DNA of 6,553 nt from Devosia equisanguinis (GTDB taxonomy: Bacteria > Pseudomonadota > Alphaproteobacteria > Rhizobiales > Devosiaceae). The translations under genes and the position numbers were made by a program. Within the stretch, counting starts at the first letter, position 1, and every line of letters begins with the position of its first letter. The notes beneath the pieces were generated by a model. It saw nothing but the letters and a program-made list of their open reading frames with translations. It made no database searches and was not told where the DNA came from. Positions 1 through 6,547 of the stretch are shown in pieces. The stretch covers positions 1 to 6,553 of the forward strand of contig CAMDAL010000239.1 of assembly GCA_945888565.1 (NCBI GenBank), read 5' to 3'.

Positions 1-1223
1 CGGCCGTCGTGCTCACCAGCTGGGGCTCGATCACCAAGCGGGTGAAGGAATACCTCATCGTATTCCTCATCCTCGAGACCTTCATGATCGGCGCCTTCGC
101 GACGCTCGATCTCGCGCTGTTCTACGTGTTCTTCGAGGGCACGCTGATCCCGATGTTCCTGATCATCGGCATCTGGGGCGGGGCGCGGCGCATCCAGGCG
201 ACCTACAAGTTCTTCTTCTATAGCTTCACCGGCACCGTGCTGATGCTCATCGCCATCATGTACATGTACTGGCAGGCAGGCACGCTCGATATCCGCGTCC
301 TCTTGGACTTCAAGTTCCCGCCCGAGGTGCAGACCTGGCTCTGGATCGGCTTCTTCGCCTCCTTCGCCGTGAAGATGCCGATGTGGCCGTTCCACCGCTG
401 GCTGCCCGAGGCCCACGTCGAGGCGCCGACGGGCGGCTCGGTGATCCTGGCGGCCATCCTGCTGAAGATGGGCGGCTACGGCTTCATCCGCTTCTCGATC
501 TCGATGTTCCCCGATGCCTCGCACCAGTTCGCGGACTTTGTGTTCGTCCTGTCGATCGCGGCCATAATCATCACCTCGCTCATCGCCCTGGTACAGACCG
601 ACATCAAGAAGCTGATTGCCTACTCGTCCGTCGCCCACATGGGCTTCGTCACCATGGGCATCTTCACCGGCAACATCTACGGCATCCACGGCGCCATCTT
701 CCAGATGATCTCGCACGGCGTCGTCTCCGCCGCGCTCTTCCTCTGCGTCGGCGTCGTCTACGACCGCATGCACACCCGCGAGATCGACGCCTATGGTGGC
801 CTGGTCGAGCGCATGCCGCGCTACGCCTTCGCCTTCATGGTGTTCACCATGGCCAATGTCGGCCTGCCGGGCACCTCGGGGTTCATCGGTGAGTTCCTCA
901 CCATGTTCGCGGTGTTCCAGGTGAACACCTGGGTGGCGTTCTTCGCGGCCTTCGGCGTCATCCTGTCGGCGGCCTACGCATTGTGGCTCTATCGCCGGGT
1001 CATCTTCGGCGCGCTGACCAAGGATTCGCTGAAGGGCATCCTCGATATTGATGCGCGTGAAGCCGTGGTGCTGGTGCCGCTGGTGATCCTCACCATCCTC
1101 TTCGGTTTCTATCCCGCGCCCATCCTCGATGCGACCGCCGCATCGGTGAACCTCGTCGCGCAAAACTTCGCCAACGCCATCGGCGCCGCTTCCGAAGCGG
1201 CCGTCGCGGCGGCCGGCCACTAG
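1..1223 (+). CDS. nuoM: NADH-quinone oxidoreductase subunit M (complex I), 5' end outside window
   Basis: This is one of the three Mrp-antiporter-like subunits of the inner-membrane proton-pumping NADH dehydrogenase; it forms a proton channel in the distal membrane arm. The reading frame is open to the left edge. About 406 codons are present against roughly 500 in the family, so the N-terminal helices lie upstream; the GTG at 9 is an internal valine codon, not a start. Family landmarks are visible in order: the TM5 glutamate in FFEGTLIP (codon 135-137), the WLPEAHVEAPTGGSV segment, the TM7 lysine in ILLKMGGYG (465-467), and the lysine of QTDIKKLIAYSS (606-608). These match the residues known as E144, K234 and K265 in E. 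coli NuoM. Many hydrophobic helices follow, ending in an alanine-rich tail. It ends at TAG 1221-1223, nine bases before nuoN. Identity is secure. Confidence 0.96.
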   Translation, partial: AVVLTSWGSITKRVKEYLIVFLILETFMIGAFATLDLALFYVFFEGTLIPMFLIIGIWGGARRIQATYKFFFYSFTGTVLMLIAIMYMYWQAGTLDIRVLLDFKFPPEVQTWLWIGFFASFAVKMPMWPFHRWLPEAHVEAPTGGSVILAAILLKMGGYGFIRFSISMFPDASHQFADFVFVLSIAAIIITSLIALVQTDIKKLIAYSSVAHMGFVTMGIFTGNIYGIHGAIFQMISHGVVSAALFLCVGVVYDRMHTREIDAYGGLVERMPRYAFAFMVFTMANVGLPGTSGFIGEFLTMFAVFQVNTWVAFFAAFGVILSAAYALWLYRRVIFGALTKDSLKGILDIDAREAVVLVPLVILTILFGFYPAPILDATAASVNLVAQNFANAIGAASEAAVAAAGH

Positions 1224-1226
1224 GAG
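1222..1226 (+). promoter_or_regulatory. Ribosome binding site of nuoN
   Basis: AGGAG lies six bases before the ATG at 1233 and overlaps the nuoM stop codon. This good Shine-Dalgarno match supports 1233 as the nuoN start and suggests that termination of nuoM feeds nuoN initiation. Confidence 0.75.
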
Positions 1227-1232
1227 ACGGGC

Positions 1233-2693
1233 ATGCAGTCCGCAATCACGAGCTCCGATATCACGAGCTTCGCCTCGCTCGCTCCGGCCTATCCCGAGCT
1301 GCTGCTGGCAGTCGGCACGGTGGTGCTGCTGCTGATCGCGTTGTTCTGGAAAAGTCATCGGTCCGGCGTCATCGCCGGCGTCGCCATCGTGCTGCTCGTC
1401 GCCACCTTCGCTTTGCTGGTCCTCCAGCCGGGCGATGCGGTGCTGTTCAACGGCGTCTTCATCGTCGATGGCTTCGCCCGCTACATGAAGGCGCTCGTCC
1501 TCGGCGGCGCCGCCTTCATCCTGCTCATCTCGCTCTCGAGCGCCAGGGAGCACGGGCTCGACAAGTTCGAGTATTCCATCCTCATCCTGCTTGCCACGCT
1601 GGGCATGATGGTCATGGTCTCCGCCAATGACCTGATGAGCCTCTATATCGGCCTCGAGCTGCAGTCGCTCGCCCTCTACGTCGTCGCCGCCATGAAGCGT
1701 GACGACAGCAAGGCGACCGAAGCCGGCCTCAAGTATTTCGTCCTCGGCGCCCTCTCGTCCGGCATGCTGCTCTACGGTGCGTCGCTGGTCTACGGCTTCA
1801 CCGGCACCACGCAGATCGACCAGATCGTCAACGCCATTTCCGCCGAGAACCGCTCGATCGGCCTCGTCTTCGGCATGGTGTTCCTGCTCGCCGGCATCGC
1901 CTTCAAGATCTCTGCCGTGCCGTTCCACATGTGGACGCCCGACGTCTACGAAGGCGCCCCGACCCCGGTCACCGCCTTCTTCGCCGCCGCCCCGAAGGTC
2001 GCGGCGATGGCGCTGTTCGTTCGCGTCACCATGGTCAGCTTCGAGACCGTCACGCGCGACTGGCAGCAGATCGTCATCTTCCTGTCGATTGCCTCGATGG
2101 GCCTCGCCGCCTTTGCCGCCATCGGCCAGAACAACCTGAAGCGCCTGATGGCCTACTCCTCCATCGGCCATGTCGGCTTCGCCCTTGTCGGCCTCTCCGC
2201 CGGCACCATCACCGGTGCCGAAGGTGTAGCCGTCTACATGGCGATCTACGTGGCGATGACCATCGGCGTCTTTGCCTGCCTGCTGTCGTTCAAGACCGCT
2301 GCTGGCGCCCCGATCGAAACCATCGGCGGATTGGCGGGCCTCAGCCGCAAGCGTCCGTTCGTTGCCGCCATCTTCGCCATCCTGATGTTCTCGCTCATCG
2401 GCCTGCCGCCGCTCGCCGGCTTCTTCGCCAAGTGGCAGGTGTTCCTCGCCGCCATCGAGCAGAACCTGTTCGTGCTGGCGGTCATCGGCGTGCTCGCCTC
2501 GGCGGTCAGCGCCTTCTACTACCTGCGCATCGTCAAGGTGATGTACTTCGACGAGCCGACGGAGGAGTTCGCCGCCGTCCCGGCCGAGCTCGGCTTCGTC
2601 ATGGCCGGCGTCGGCTTTCTCGTCGTCACCTATTTCGTCACCGTCGGCGCACCGCTGACCGCCGCGGCCGCGCTCGCCGCCGGAAGCCTCTAG
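1233..2693 (+). CDS. nuoN: NADH-quinone oxidoreductase subunit N (complex I)
   Basis: This is the antiporter-like subunit of complex I that sits between NuoM and the NuoA/H/J/K part of the membrane arm, and it translocates protons. At 486 residues it has the usual full length (E. coli about 485) and is hydrophobic throughout, as expected for about 14 helices. Charged residues of the proton path are present: E142 in GLELQSL, K225 in AFKISAVPFHMW followed by TPDVYEGAPTPV, K255 in APKVAAM, K303 in NNLKRLMAYSS, and K400 in GFFAKWQVF in the broken C-terminal channel helix. The start is supported by AGGAG six bases upstream. It is the last nuo gene here; its stop TAG (2691-2693) shares a base with the next start. 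Nothing is truncated or unusual. Confidence 0.97.
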   Translation: MQSAITSSDITSFASLAPAYPELLLAVGTVVLLLIALFWKSHRSGVIAGVAIVLLVATFALLVLQPGDAVLFNGVFIVDGFARYMKALVLGGAAFILLISLSSAREHGLDKFEYSILILLATLGMMVMVSANDLMSLYIGLELQSLALYVVAAMKRDDSKATEAGLKYFVLGALSSGMLLYGASLVYGFTGTTQIDQIVNAISAENRSIGLVFGMVFLLAGIAFKISAVPFHMWTPDVYEGAPTPVTAFFAAAPKVAAMALFVRVTMVSFETVTRDWQQIVIFLSIASMGLAAFAAIGQNNLKRLMAYSSIGHVGFALVGLSAGTITGAEGVAVYMAIYVAMTIGVFACLLSFKTAAGAPIETIGGLAGLSRKRPFVAAIFAILMFSLIGLPPLAGFFAKWQVFLAAIEQNLFVLAVIGVLASAVSAFYYLRIVKVMYFDEPTEEFAAVPAELGFVMAGVGFLVVTYFVTVGAPLTAAAALAAGSL

Positions 2694-2695
2694 TG
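2691..2695 (+). promoter_or_regulatory. TAGTG stop/start overlap coupling nuoN and birA
   Basis: The nuoN stop TAG and the birA GTG start share the G at 2693. Together with a modest GGAAG at 2682-2686, this predicts that birA is translated mainly by ribosomes finishing nuoN. The coupling is inferred from the arrangement. Confidence 0.65.
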
Positions 2696-3520
2696 CCCGG
2701 CTTCTGGCTCGGGCCAAGGGCGGCCACGCGGGGTTATCGTCTCCACGGCTACGACAGCATCGGCTCGACCAGCACCGAGGCGGTTCGCGCCGCCGCGGCT
2801 GGCGATGCGGGCGATGTGTGGTTCTGCGCGTTGCAGCAGACCGAGGGCCGGGGGCGCCGCGGTCGCGCCTGGCAAACCGCCCACGGCAACCTCGCGGCCA
2901 GCCTGCTGGTAGTGCCCGACTGCGACCCGTCCGTTTCCGCCACCCTCGGCTTCGTCGCCGGCGTCGCCATGAACCGGGCGCTTACCCTGTTGCTGCCCGA
3001 TGCCGTCGTGAAGCAGGGCATTGATGGCGCTGACGGACAGAACGGCTCCCGCATCGCGCTGAAATGGCCGAACGACGTGCTCGCCGACGGCGCCAAGCTC
3101 TCCGGCATCCTGCTCGAAGCTCAGAAGCGCCCGGATGGCGGCCTGGCGGTCGTCATCGGAATGGGCGTGAACGTGGTCGCTGCCCCCGAGGGCCTGCCTT
3201 ACCCTGTCACCTCGCTGCGTGCCCTCGGCTACGACATATCCGCCGAGACGGTGTTTGCCGCCCTGTCCGACGCCTGGGTGGACACCGTTGAAGTGTGGAA
3301 CGCCGGCCGTGGCATCGCCGACATTCTGTCGCTCTGGCGCGAGGCCGCAGCCGGCATCGGTGCCGAAGTGGCGGTGCAGCGCGAGGGTGAAGTCGTCCGC
3401 GGCGTGTTTGAAACCATAGATGAGGCGGGGAGACTAATTGTCCGCGCCAATGACAATCGGCGTATTGCCATCACCGCGGGCGATGTCCATTTCGGTGCCA
3501 CCGCGAGTGTAAGGAACTGA
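2693..3520 (+). CDS. birA: Biotin--[acetyl-CoA-carboxylase] ligase, catalytic-only type
   Basis: The enzyme activates biotin with ATP to biotinyl-AMP and transfers it to a lysine of the biotin carrier domain of acetyl-CoA carboxylase and related carboxylases, in the cytoplasm. At 275 residues it begins almost directly with the catalytic domain (YDSIGSTSTEA at 20-30) and lacks the N-terminal winged-helix DNA-binding domain of E. coli BirA, so it should not act as a biotin-operon repressor. Visible motifs are GRGRRGR (52-58, adenylate-binding loop), KWPNDV (124-129), KLSGILLE (135-142) and GMGVNV (156-161). A short SH3-like C-terminal domain starts near residue 225. A Gly/Asp-rich stretch at about 103-119 is longer than in E. 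coli. The chosen start is GTG 2693, which overlaps the nuoN stop (TAGTG) with GGAAG six bases upstream. The frame is open further back, but only as an antiphase shadow inside nuoN. No later in-frame start would keep the whole catalytic domain. Confidence 0.93.
   Translation: MPGFWLGPRAATRGYRLHGYDSIGSTSTEAVRAAAAGDAGDVWFCALQQTEGRGRRGRAWQTAHGNLAASLLVVPDCDPSVSATLGFVAGVAMNRALTLLLPDAVVKQGIDGADGQNGSRIALKWPNDVLADGAKLSGILLEAQKRPDGGLAVVIGMGVNVVAAPEGLPYPVTSLRALGYDISAETVFAALSDAWVDTVEVWNAGRGIADILSLWREAAAGIGAEVAVQREGEVVRGVFETIDEAGRLIVRANDNRRIAITAGDVHFGATASVRN
3511..3515 (+). promoter_or_regulatory. Ribosome binding site deciding the rnj start
   Basis: AAGGA lies inside the end of birA. It is four bases from the ATG at 3520 and seven from a second ATG at 3523. 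The spacing favours 3523, while 3520 forms the stop/start overlap TGATG with birA. The two choices differ by one methionine only. Confidence 0.6.
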
Positions 3521-5202
3521 TGATGGCAGATGCACGAGCCGACGAACTGGTGTTTGTGCCGCTTGGCGGCGTAGGCGAGATCGGCATGAACATGGCGGCC
3601 TACGGTTTTGGCCCACCGCGCAGTCGCAAGTGGATCGTCGTCGATTGTGGCGTCACCTTCGGTGGCCCGAACGAACCAGGCGTCGAGCTGATCCTGCCCG
3701 ATCCGGCCTTCCTCGAGGACAACGCCGACGACATTCTTGGTCTCGTGCTGACCCATAGCCACGAGGACCACTACGGCGCCGTGCTCGATCTCTGGCCGGC
3801 GTTCGACCTCCCCGTCTACGCCACCGCCTTCACCGCGGCGATGCTGAGCGCCAAGCGCGCCACCGAAGCGATCGTCGAGAACGTCAAGATCAAGCAGATG
3901 TGGGTCGGCAAGCCCTTCCAGCTTGGTCCGTTCACCATCGAGCCGATCAATGTCGCGCACTCGATTCCTGAAGCCTGCGCGCTGCTCATCACCACGTCGG
4001 CCGGCCGTGCGCTGCACACCGGCGACTGGAAGCTCGATCCGCATCCGGTTGGCGGCCCGCCGACCAATGTCGAGCGCTTCGCCGAGATCGGCAACGACCG
4101 GTCGAGCCCGCTGGCGCTGATCTGCGACTCCACCAACGCCATGAAGGAGGGTACCAGTCCCTCCGAGGAAGAGGTCTCGGCCGGGCTCGAGGCACTCATC
4201 GCCTCTGCTCCGCACCGGGTCGCCGTTACCACGTTCGCTTCGAACGTCGGTCGCGTCATCGCTGTCGCCCGTGCCGCCCAGAAGGCCGGTCGCCAGGTGG
4301 TGATGTCGGGCAGGGCGCTGCACCGTATCACCGGCATCGCGCGTGAACTCGGCCTCATGGAAGGCATCCAGCCCTTCCTCGACCAGCACGAGTACAAGAC
4401 CCTGCCGCGTTCCAAGGTCGTGCTGCTGTGCACCGGCAGCCAGGGCGAAGCCCGCGCCGCCATCGCCCGGATAGCCCGCGCGGAGCATCCCGAGATTGCA
4501 CTGAACGCCGGCGACCGTGTGATCTTCTCGTCCTGGGCCATTCCCGGCAACGAGCGCGAAGTCATCGATATCCAGAACCTGCTGATCGATCGGGGCGTCG
4601 ATGTCGTCACCCGCGATCACGCCATGGTTCACACGTCTGGCCATCCGCGCCGCGGCGAATTGCGCCGTCTGTACGAACTTCTGAAGCCGTCCATCCTGGT
4701 CCCCGTTCACGGCGAGGCCGCCCATCTCGAGGCCCACGCCAAGCTGGGGCGCGAGCAGGGCATCGAGACGGTGGTCCACGCCCGCAATGGCGACATGGTG
4801 CGCCTGTTCCCCGAGACTACCCATTTCCCGGGTGAAGTGCGGGTCGGCGAGCTCTACCTTGATGGCAACATCCTCTGCACGCCCGACGAGTCGGGTGTGA
4901 AGGGTCGCCGCCGGCTGTCCTTCGGCGGCCACATCGTCGTCAGCCTCTGCGTCAACTCGAGCGGCCAGATCGTCGCCGGTCCCGAGCTGGTCATGGAGGG
5001 CCTCCCGGATGTGGACGACGACGAGGAGTCGCTCGGCGATGTCGTGAAGCGGTCGGTTGCCGGCACGCTGAAGTCGATTCCTCCCAAGCGGCGCTCCGAC
5101 CCTGAACTGGTCCACACCGCACTTACCCGCTCCATCCGGTCCGAAGTCGGGTCGTACTGGGGCCGCAAACCCAACGTATCGGTATTCGTCCACCGGATCT
5201 GA
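3520..5202 (+). CDS. rnj: Ribonuclease J (metallo-beta-lactamase / beta-CASP RNase)
   Basis: RNase J is a cytoplasmic zinc-dependent ribonuclease with 5'-to-3' exonuclease and, in some species, endonuclease activity; in rhizobia it is known to mature rRNA 5' ends. The protein has 560 residues, close to the usual 550-560. The N-terminal metallo-beta-lactamase half opens with PLGGVGEIGMN (14-24) and carries the metal ligands of HSHEDH (79-84), H147 in VAHSIPEA, and D169 in HTGDWKLD. DSTNA (203-207) and TTFASNVGR (237-245) mark entry into the beta-CASP domain, followed by TGSQGE (305-310), H371 and H375 in VHTSGH, and H397 in VPVHGE. The remaining 160 residues match the RNase J C-terminal region, including RRRLSFGG. 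All catalytic positions I can recognise are intact. The start overlaps the birA stop by one base; an ATGATG pair leaves 3520 or 3523 open. It is the only RNase J in view. Confidence 0.94.
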   Translation: MMADARADELVFVPLGGVGEIGMNMAAYGFGPPRSRKWIVVDCGVTFGGPNEPGVELILPDPAFLEDNADDILGLVLTHSHEDHYGAVLDLWPAFDLPVYATAFTAAMLSAKRATEAIVENVKIKQMWVGKPFQLGPFTIEPINVAHSIPEACALLITTSAGRALHTGDWKLDPHPVGGPPTNVERFAEIGNDRSSPLALICDSTNAMKEGTSPSEEEVSAGLEALIASAPHRVAVTTFASNVGRVIAVARAAQKAGRQVVMSGRALHRITGIARELGLMEGIQPFLDQHEYKTLPRSKVVLLCTGSQGEARAAIARIARAEHPEIALNAGDRVIFSSWAIPGNEREVIDIQNLLIDRGVDVVTRDHAMVHTSGHPRRGELRRLYELLKPSILVPVHGEAAHLEAHAKLGREQGIETVVHARNGDMVRLFPETTHFPGEVRVGELYLDGNILCTPDESGVKGRRRLSFGGHIVVSLCVNSSGQIVAGPELVMEGLPDVDDDEESLGDVVKRSVAGTLKSIPPKRRSDPELVHTALTRSIRSEVGSYWGRKPNVSVFVHRI

Positions 5203-5204
5203 TC

Positions 5205-5450
5205 ATGCAAATCGCAACCTTTTTCGCCATCTACTTCGTCGTCTGGTGGATGTGCCTCTTCCTGGTGCTGCCCTTCGGCGTTCGCAATCAGGCCGACGAG
5301 GGCGTCTACACGCAGGGCACCGATCCCGGCGCGCCGTCGCGCTTCCGCTTCTGGCCCAAGCTGCTCTGGACCACCGGCCTCTCTGTCCCGCTCACCGCGC
5401 TGCTGATGTGGCTGCTGAGCTCGGAATGGCTGATCCAGTACTGGAGCTGA
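5205..5450 (+). CDS. DUF1467 family small inner-membrane protein
   Basis: This is an 81-residue protein of unknown function, widespread in Alphaproteobacteria. It has two predicted membrane helices, at about residues 3-25 (rich in Phe, Trp and Val) and 52-73. The connecting loop contains the family signature LPFGVRNQADEG near 22-33 and a GAPSRFRFWPK segment near 42-52. The C-terminus is tryptophan-rich (EWLIQYWS). The start at 5205 lies two bases after the RNase J stop, with only a weak GGAT upstream, so it probably depends on coupling to rnj. In related genomes this gene often lies next to rnj and before the prolyl-tRNA synthetase gene, sometimes with a methylmalonyl-CoA epimerase gene between; that statement is from memory. 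No catalytic residues are evident. Confidence 0.88.
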   Translation: MQIATFFAIYFVVWWMCLFLVLPFGVRNQADEGVYTQGTDPGAPSRFRFWPKLLWTTGLSVPLTALLMWLLSSEWLIQYWS

Positions 5451-5463
5451 CGCTCAGCACGCC

Positions 5464-6237
5464 ATGTCGATTCAGCTGGTCGCCTTCGCCACGCGCGAGT
5501 TCTTCCGCTCAGCTGCCGAGCTCAAGCAGAGCGCAGGCCGTTTCGGCGTGCCGACCACCATCTACACGCCAGCCTCGCAAGAGATGCTCGCGTTCGCGCG
5601 GGCCTACCCCGAAATTGCTCGGCTGCCGCGCGGGGCCGGATACTGGCTCTGGAAGCCGTGGCTGATCCGGCACGCCCTCGCAACCTCGGCAGAGGGCGAC
5701 ATTATCATCTATGCCGACGCCGGCAGCTGCCTGGTCTCCGACCCGGCGCCGCTTGTTGCCCTGACTGACGTGCAACCGATCGTGGTGTTTGGCCACCGTG
5801 CCGCCGGCGAGCCAGGCGGCAGCATGCGCCGCTGGACCAAGCGTGACTGCTTCGTCCTCCTCGATGCCGACAACGAGACATTCTGGAACGCGCAGTGCTG
5901 CACCGCGGGATTCCAGGTTTATCGCAATGGTCCCGAGGCAAGGAGCTTCGTCAACGAGTGGCTGACCGCTTGCGCCGATCCGCGCATCCTGACCGATGCC
6001 CCGAACGTCATGGGCCGGAATAATCTGCCGGAGTTTCTCGACCACCGCCACGACCAGTCGGTGCTGACCATTCTCGCGCTGAAGCACGGCTTGCCGGAGT
6101 ACCCCGATCCAAGTCAGTACGGCTTCCCGCACACCGACGCTGCATTTGGCCAGGTCTTCGACGCCCACCGCCGCCGGCACATTTCGTTGCCGACCAGAAT
6201 CTGGCGCGGAATACGGCGCCGCCTGCACCTCACCTGA
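5464..6237 (+). CDS. Predicted glycosyltransferase-like protein (surface polysaccharide type)
   Basis: This 257-residue soluble-looking protein resembles the group of capsule/LPS-locus proteins that have a GT-A-like fold and a GYWxWKP signature. Visible features are an N-terminal beta strand and helix (LVAFATREFFRSAAEL), GYWLWKPW at 59-66, an acidic D85 in IIIYADAGS (a DxD-like sugar-nucleotide/metal site in this group), the FWNAQCCTAGFQVYRN block at 140-154, and HDQSVLT from 196, a late motif common in glycosyltransferases. The last 25 residues are arginine-rich, which would suit binding to the cytoplasmic membrane face. The start ATG is 13 bases after the DUF1467 stop; an in-frame stop at 5431-5433 and no other start codon leave it as the best choice, but no good ribosome binding site is seen. 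Donor and acceptor sugars cannot be told. The family call rests on motifs remembered, not on a search. Confidence 0.62.
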   Translation: MSIQLVAFATREFFRSAAELKQSAGRFGVPTTIYTPASQEMLAFARAYPEIARLPRGAGYWLWKPWLIRHALATSAEGDIIIYADAGSCLVSDPAPLVALTDVQPIVVFGHRAAGEPGGSMRRWTKRDCFVLLDADNETFWNAQCCTAGFQVYRNGPEARSFVNEWLTACADPRILTDAPNVMGRNNLPEFLDHRHDQSVLTILALKHGLPEYPDPSQYGFPHTDAAFGQVFDAHRRRHISLPTRIWRGIRRRLHLT

Positions 6238-6374
6238 CCCGCGCATCGCCGGAAGGTTCAGCCTGAAGGCCTCAGCGACCAACCGAAGGCAGTATCGCCA
6301 GCGACGCTCTGCATCTACGGCGCAGAAAATGCAGACCGCAGAATAGCTTGTCATCATTCCTTCATGCGCAAATG
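6238..6374. other. Non-coding stretch downstream of the operon
   Basis: I see no protein gene here; the short plus-strand frame ending at 6346 has no ribosome binding site and is mostly a shadow of the preceding gene. Base composition becomes less GC-rich toward the end. One inverted repeat (TCTGCAT 6308-6314 with ATGCAGA 6329-6335) is the only structure of note before the terminator. This would be the 3' untranslated region of the operon transcript. Confidence 0.55.
6308..6335 (+). repeat. 7-bp inverted repeat with 14-base loop
   Basis: TCTGCAT and ATGCAGA are perfectly complementary and could form a hairpin in the 3' untranslated region of the operon mRNA. No T-run follows, so it is not an intrinsic terminator. 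It could be a 3'-end stabilising stem or chance. Confidence 0.35.
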
Positions 6375-6410
6375 AAAAAAGCAGGGCCAAGGCCCTGCTT
6401 TGTAAGTTTT
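6375..6410 (-). terminator. Strong intrinsic terminator, probably bidirectional
   Basis: GCAGGGCC (6381-6388), AA and GGCCCTGC (6391-6398) form a perfect GC-rich stem, extended by AAA/TTT to 11 base pairs (6378-6401). Read on the minus strand, the stem is followed by an unbroken run of six T (6380-6375), the classic arrangement. Read on the plus strand, it is followed by TTTGTAAGTTTTT, a weaker but usable tract that may end the nuo-birA-rnj-glycosyltransferase transcript 140 bases after its last stop. The better T-run on the minus side implies a minus-strand transcript that ends here. Confidence 0.85.
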
Positions 6411-6513
6411 TCGACAATTACACTGGTCTTAGGCTCACGTGAGTGGCAGCCAGCGCTCCTCCCTTGACGTTGTCGACGTCCGGCAACTTTGCGGTTGCCT
6501 GTGTTCTTATGGA
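6375..6513 (-). ncRNA. Putative small RNA, about 138 nt
   Basis: Starting just after a promoter-like sequence and ending at the strong terminator, the minus strand can fold into consecutive hairpins. GTCC (6514-6511) pairs with GGAC (6481-6478) and encloses GGCAAC (6499-6494) paired with GTTGCC (6487-6482), with an A-rich bulge between. Next is a 5-bp stem GACGT/ACGTC (6480-6476 with 6470-6466). A purine-rich unpaired stretch with GGGAGGAG (6463-6456) follows. Then GGCT (6451-6448) pairs with AGCC (6435-6432) around CAC/GTG. Last is the terminator. No open frame there has a credible start and length. I do not recognise a named family: tmRNA, SRP RNA and 6S hallmarks were looked for and not found. 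It could instead be the 3' untranslated region of a minus-strand gene lying beyond the window. Confidence 0.42.
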
Positions 6514-6518
6514 CACGG

Positions 6519-6547
6519 ACCCTACTTAATGAATTCCGACCTGCCAA
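6519..6547 (-). promoter_or_regulatory. Candidate sigma-70-type promoter for the putative small RNA
   Basis: On the minus strand TTGGCA (6547-6542) is followed after exactly 17 bases by TAGGGT (6524-6519). The -35 matches the consensus at five of six positions and the -10 at three of six, including the invariant A and final T. Transcription would begin near 6511-6513, at the foot of the first hairpin. The match alone is weak; position and spacing relative to the hairpins and terminator are what make it interesting. Confidence 0.38.

Noticed and set aside
1931..2692. Upstream open extension of the birA frame into nuoN
   Set aside because: The extension is Arg/His/Pro-rich out-of-frame reading of nuoN. 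Biotin ligase similarity begins only after the GTG at 2693.
3229..5193. 654-codon open frame on the minus strand opposite birA and rnj
   Set aside because: It lies exactly antisense to the well-conserved RNase J. Its translation is low in hydrophobic order and rich in Arg, Asp and Gly, as expected from a GC-rich antisense shadow. No known motif was seen.
5509..6417. 302-codon minus-strand open frame opposite the glycosyltransferase-like gene
   Set aside because: It would read through the strong terminator hairpin at 6375-6401 and shows no family motif, whereas the plus-strand frame has recognisable motifs. It is a shadow produced by GC-rich codon bias.
6418..6513. 32-codon minus-strand frame starting at a GTG near 6514
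   Set aside because: It has a weak start context, rare codons (ATA, AGA) and no recognisable product. It overlaps the hairpins of the putative RNA.
6375..6513. tmRNA, 6S RNA or SRP RNA at the end of the window
   Set aside because: There is no alanine-rich tag followed by a stop codon, no single long 6S-type hairpin with a central bubble, and no SRP helix-8 signature could be found.
6362..6547. 61-codon minus-strand open frame across the putative small RNA
   Set aside because: It has no ribosome binding site, is a basic low-complexity-like sequence, and its last codons are the terminator hairpin itself. An RNA gene explains the region better.
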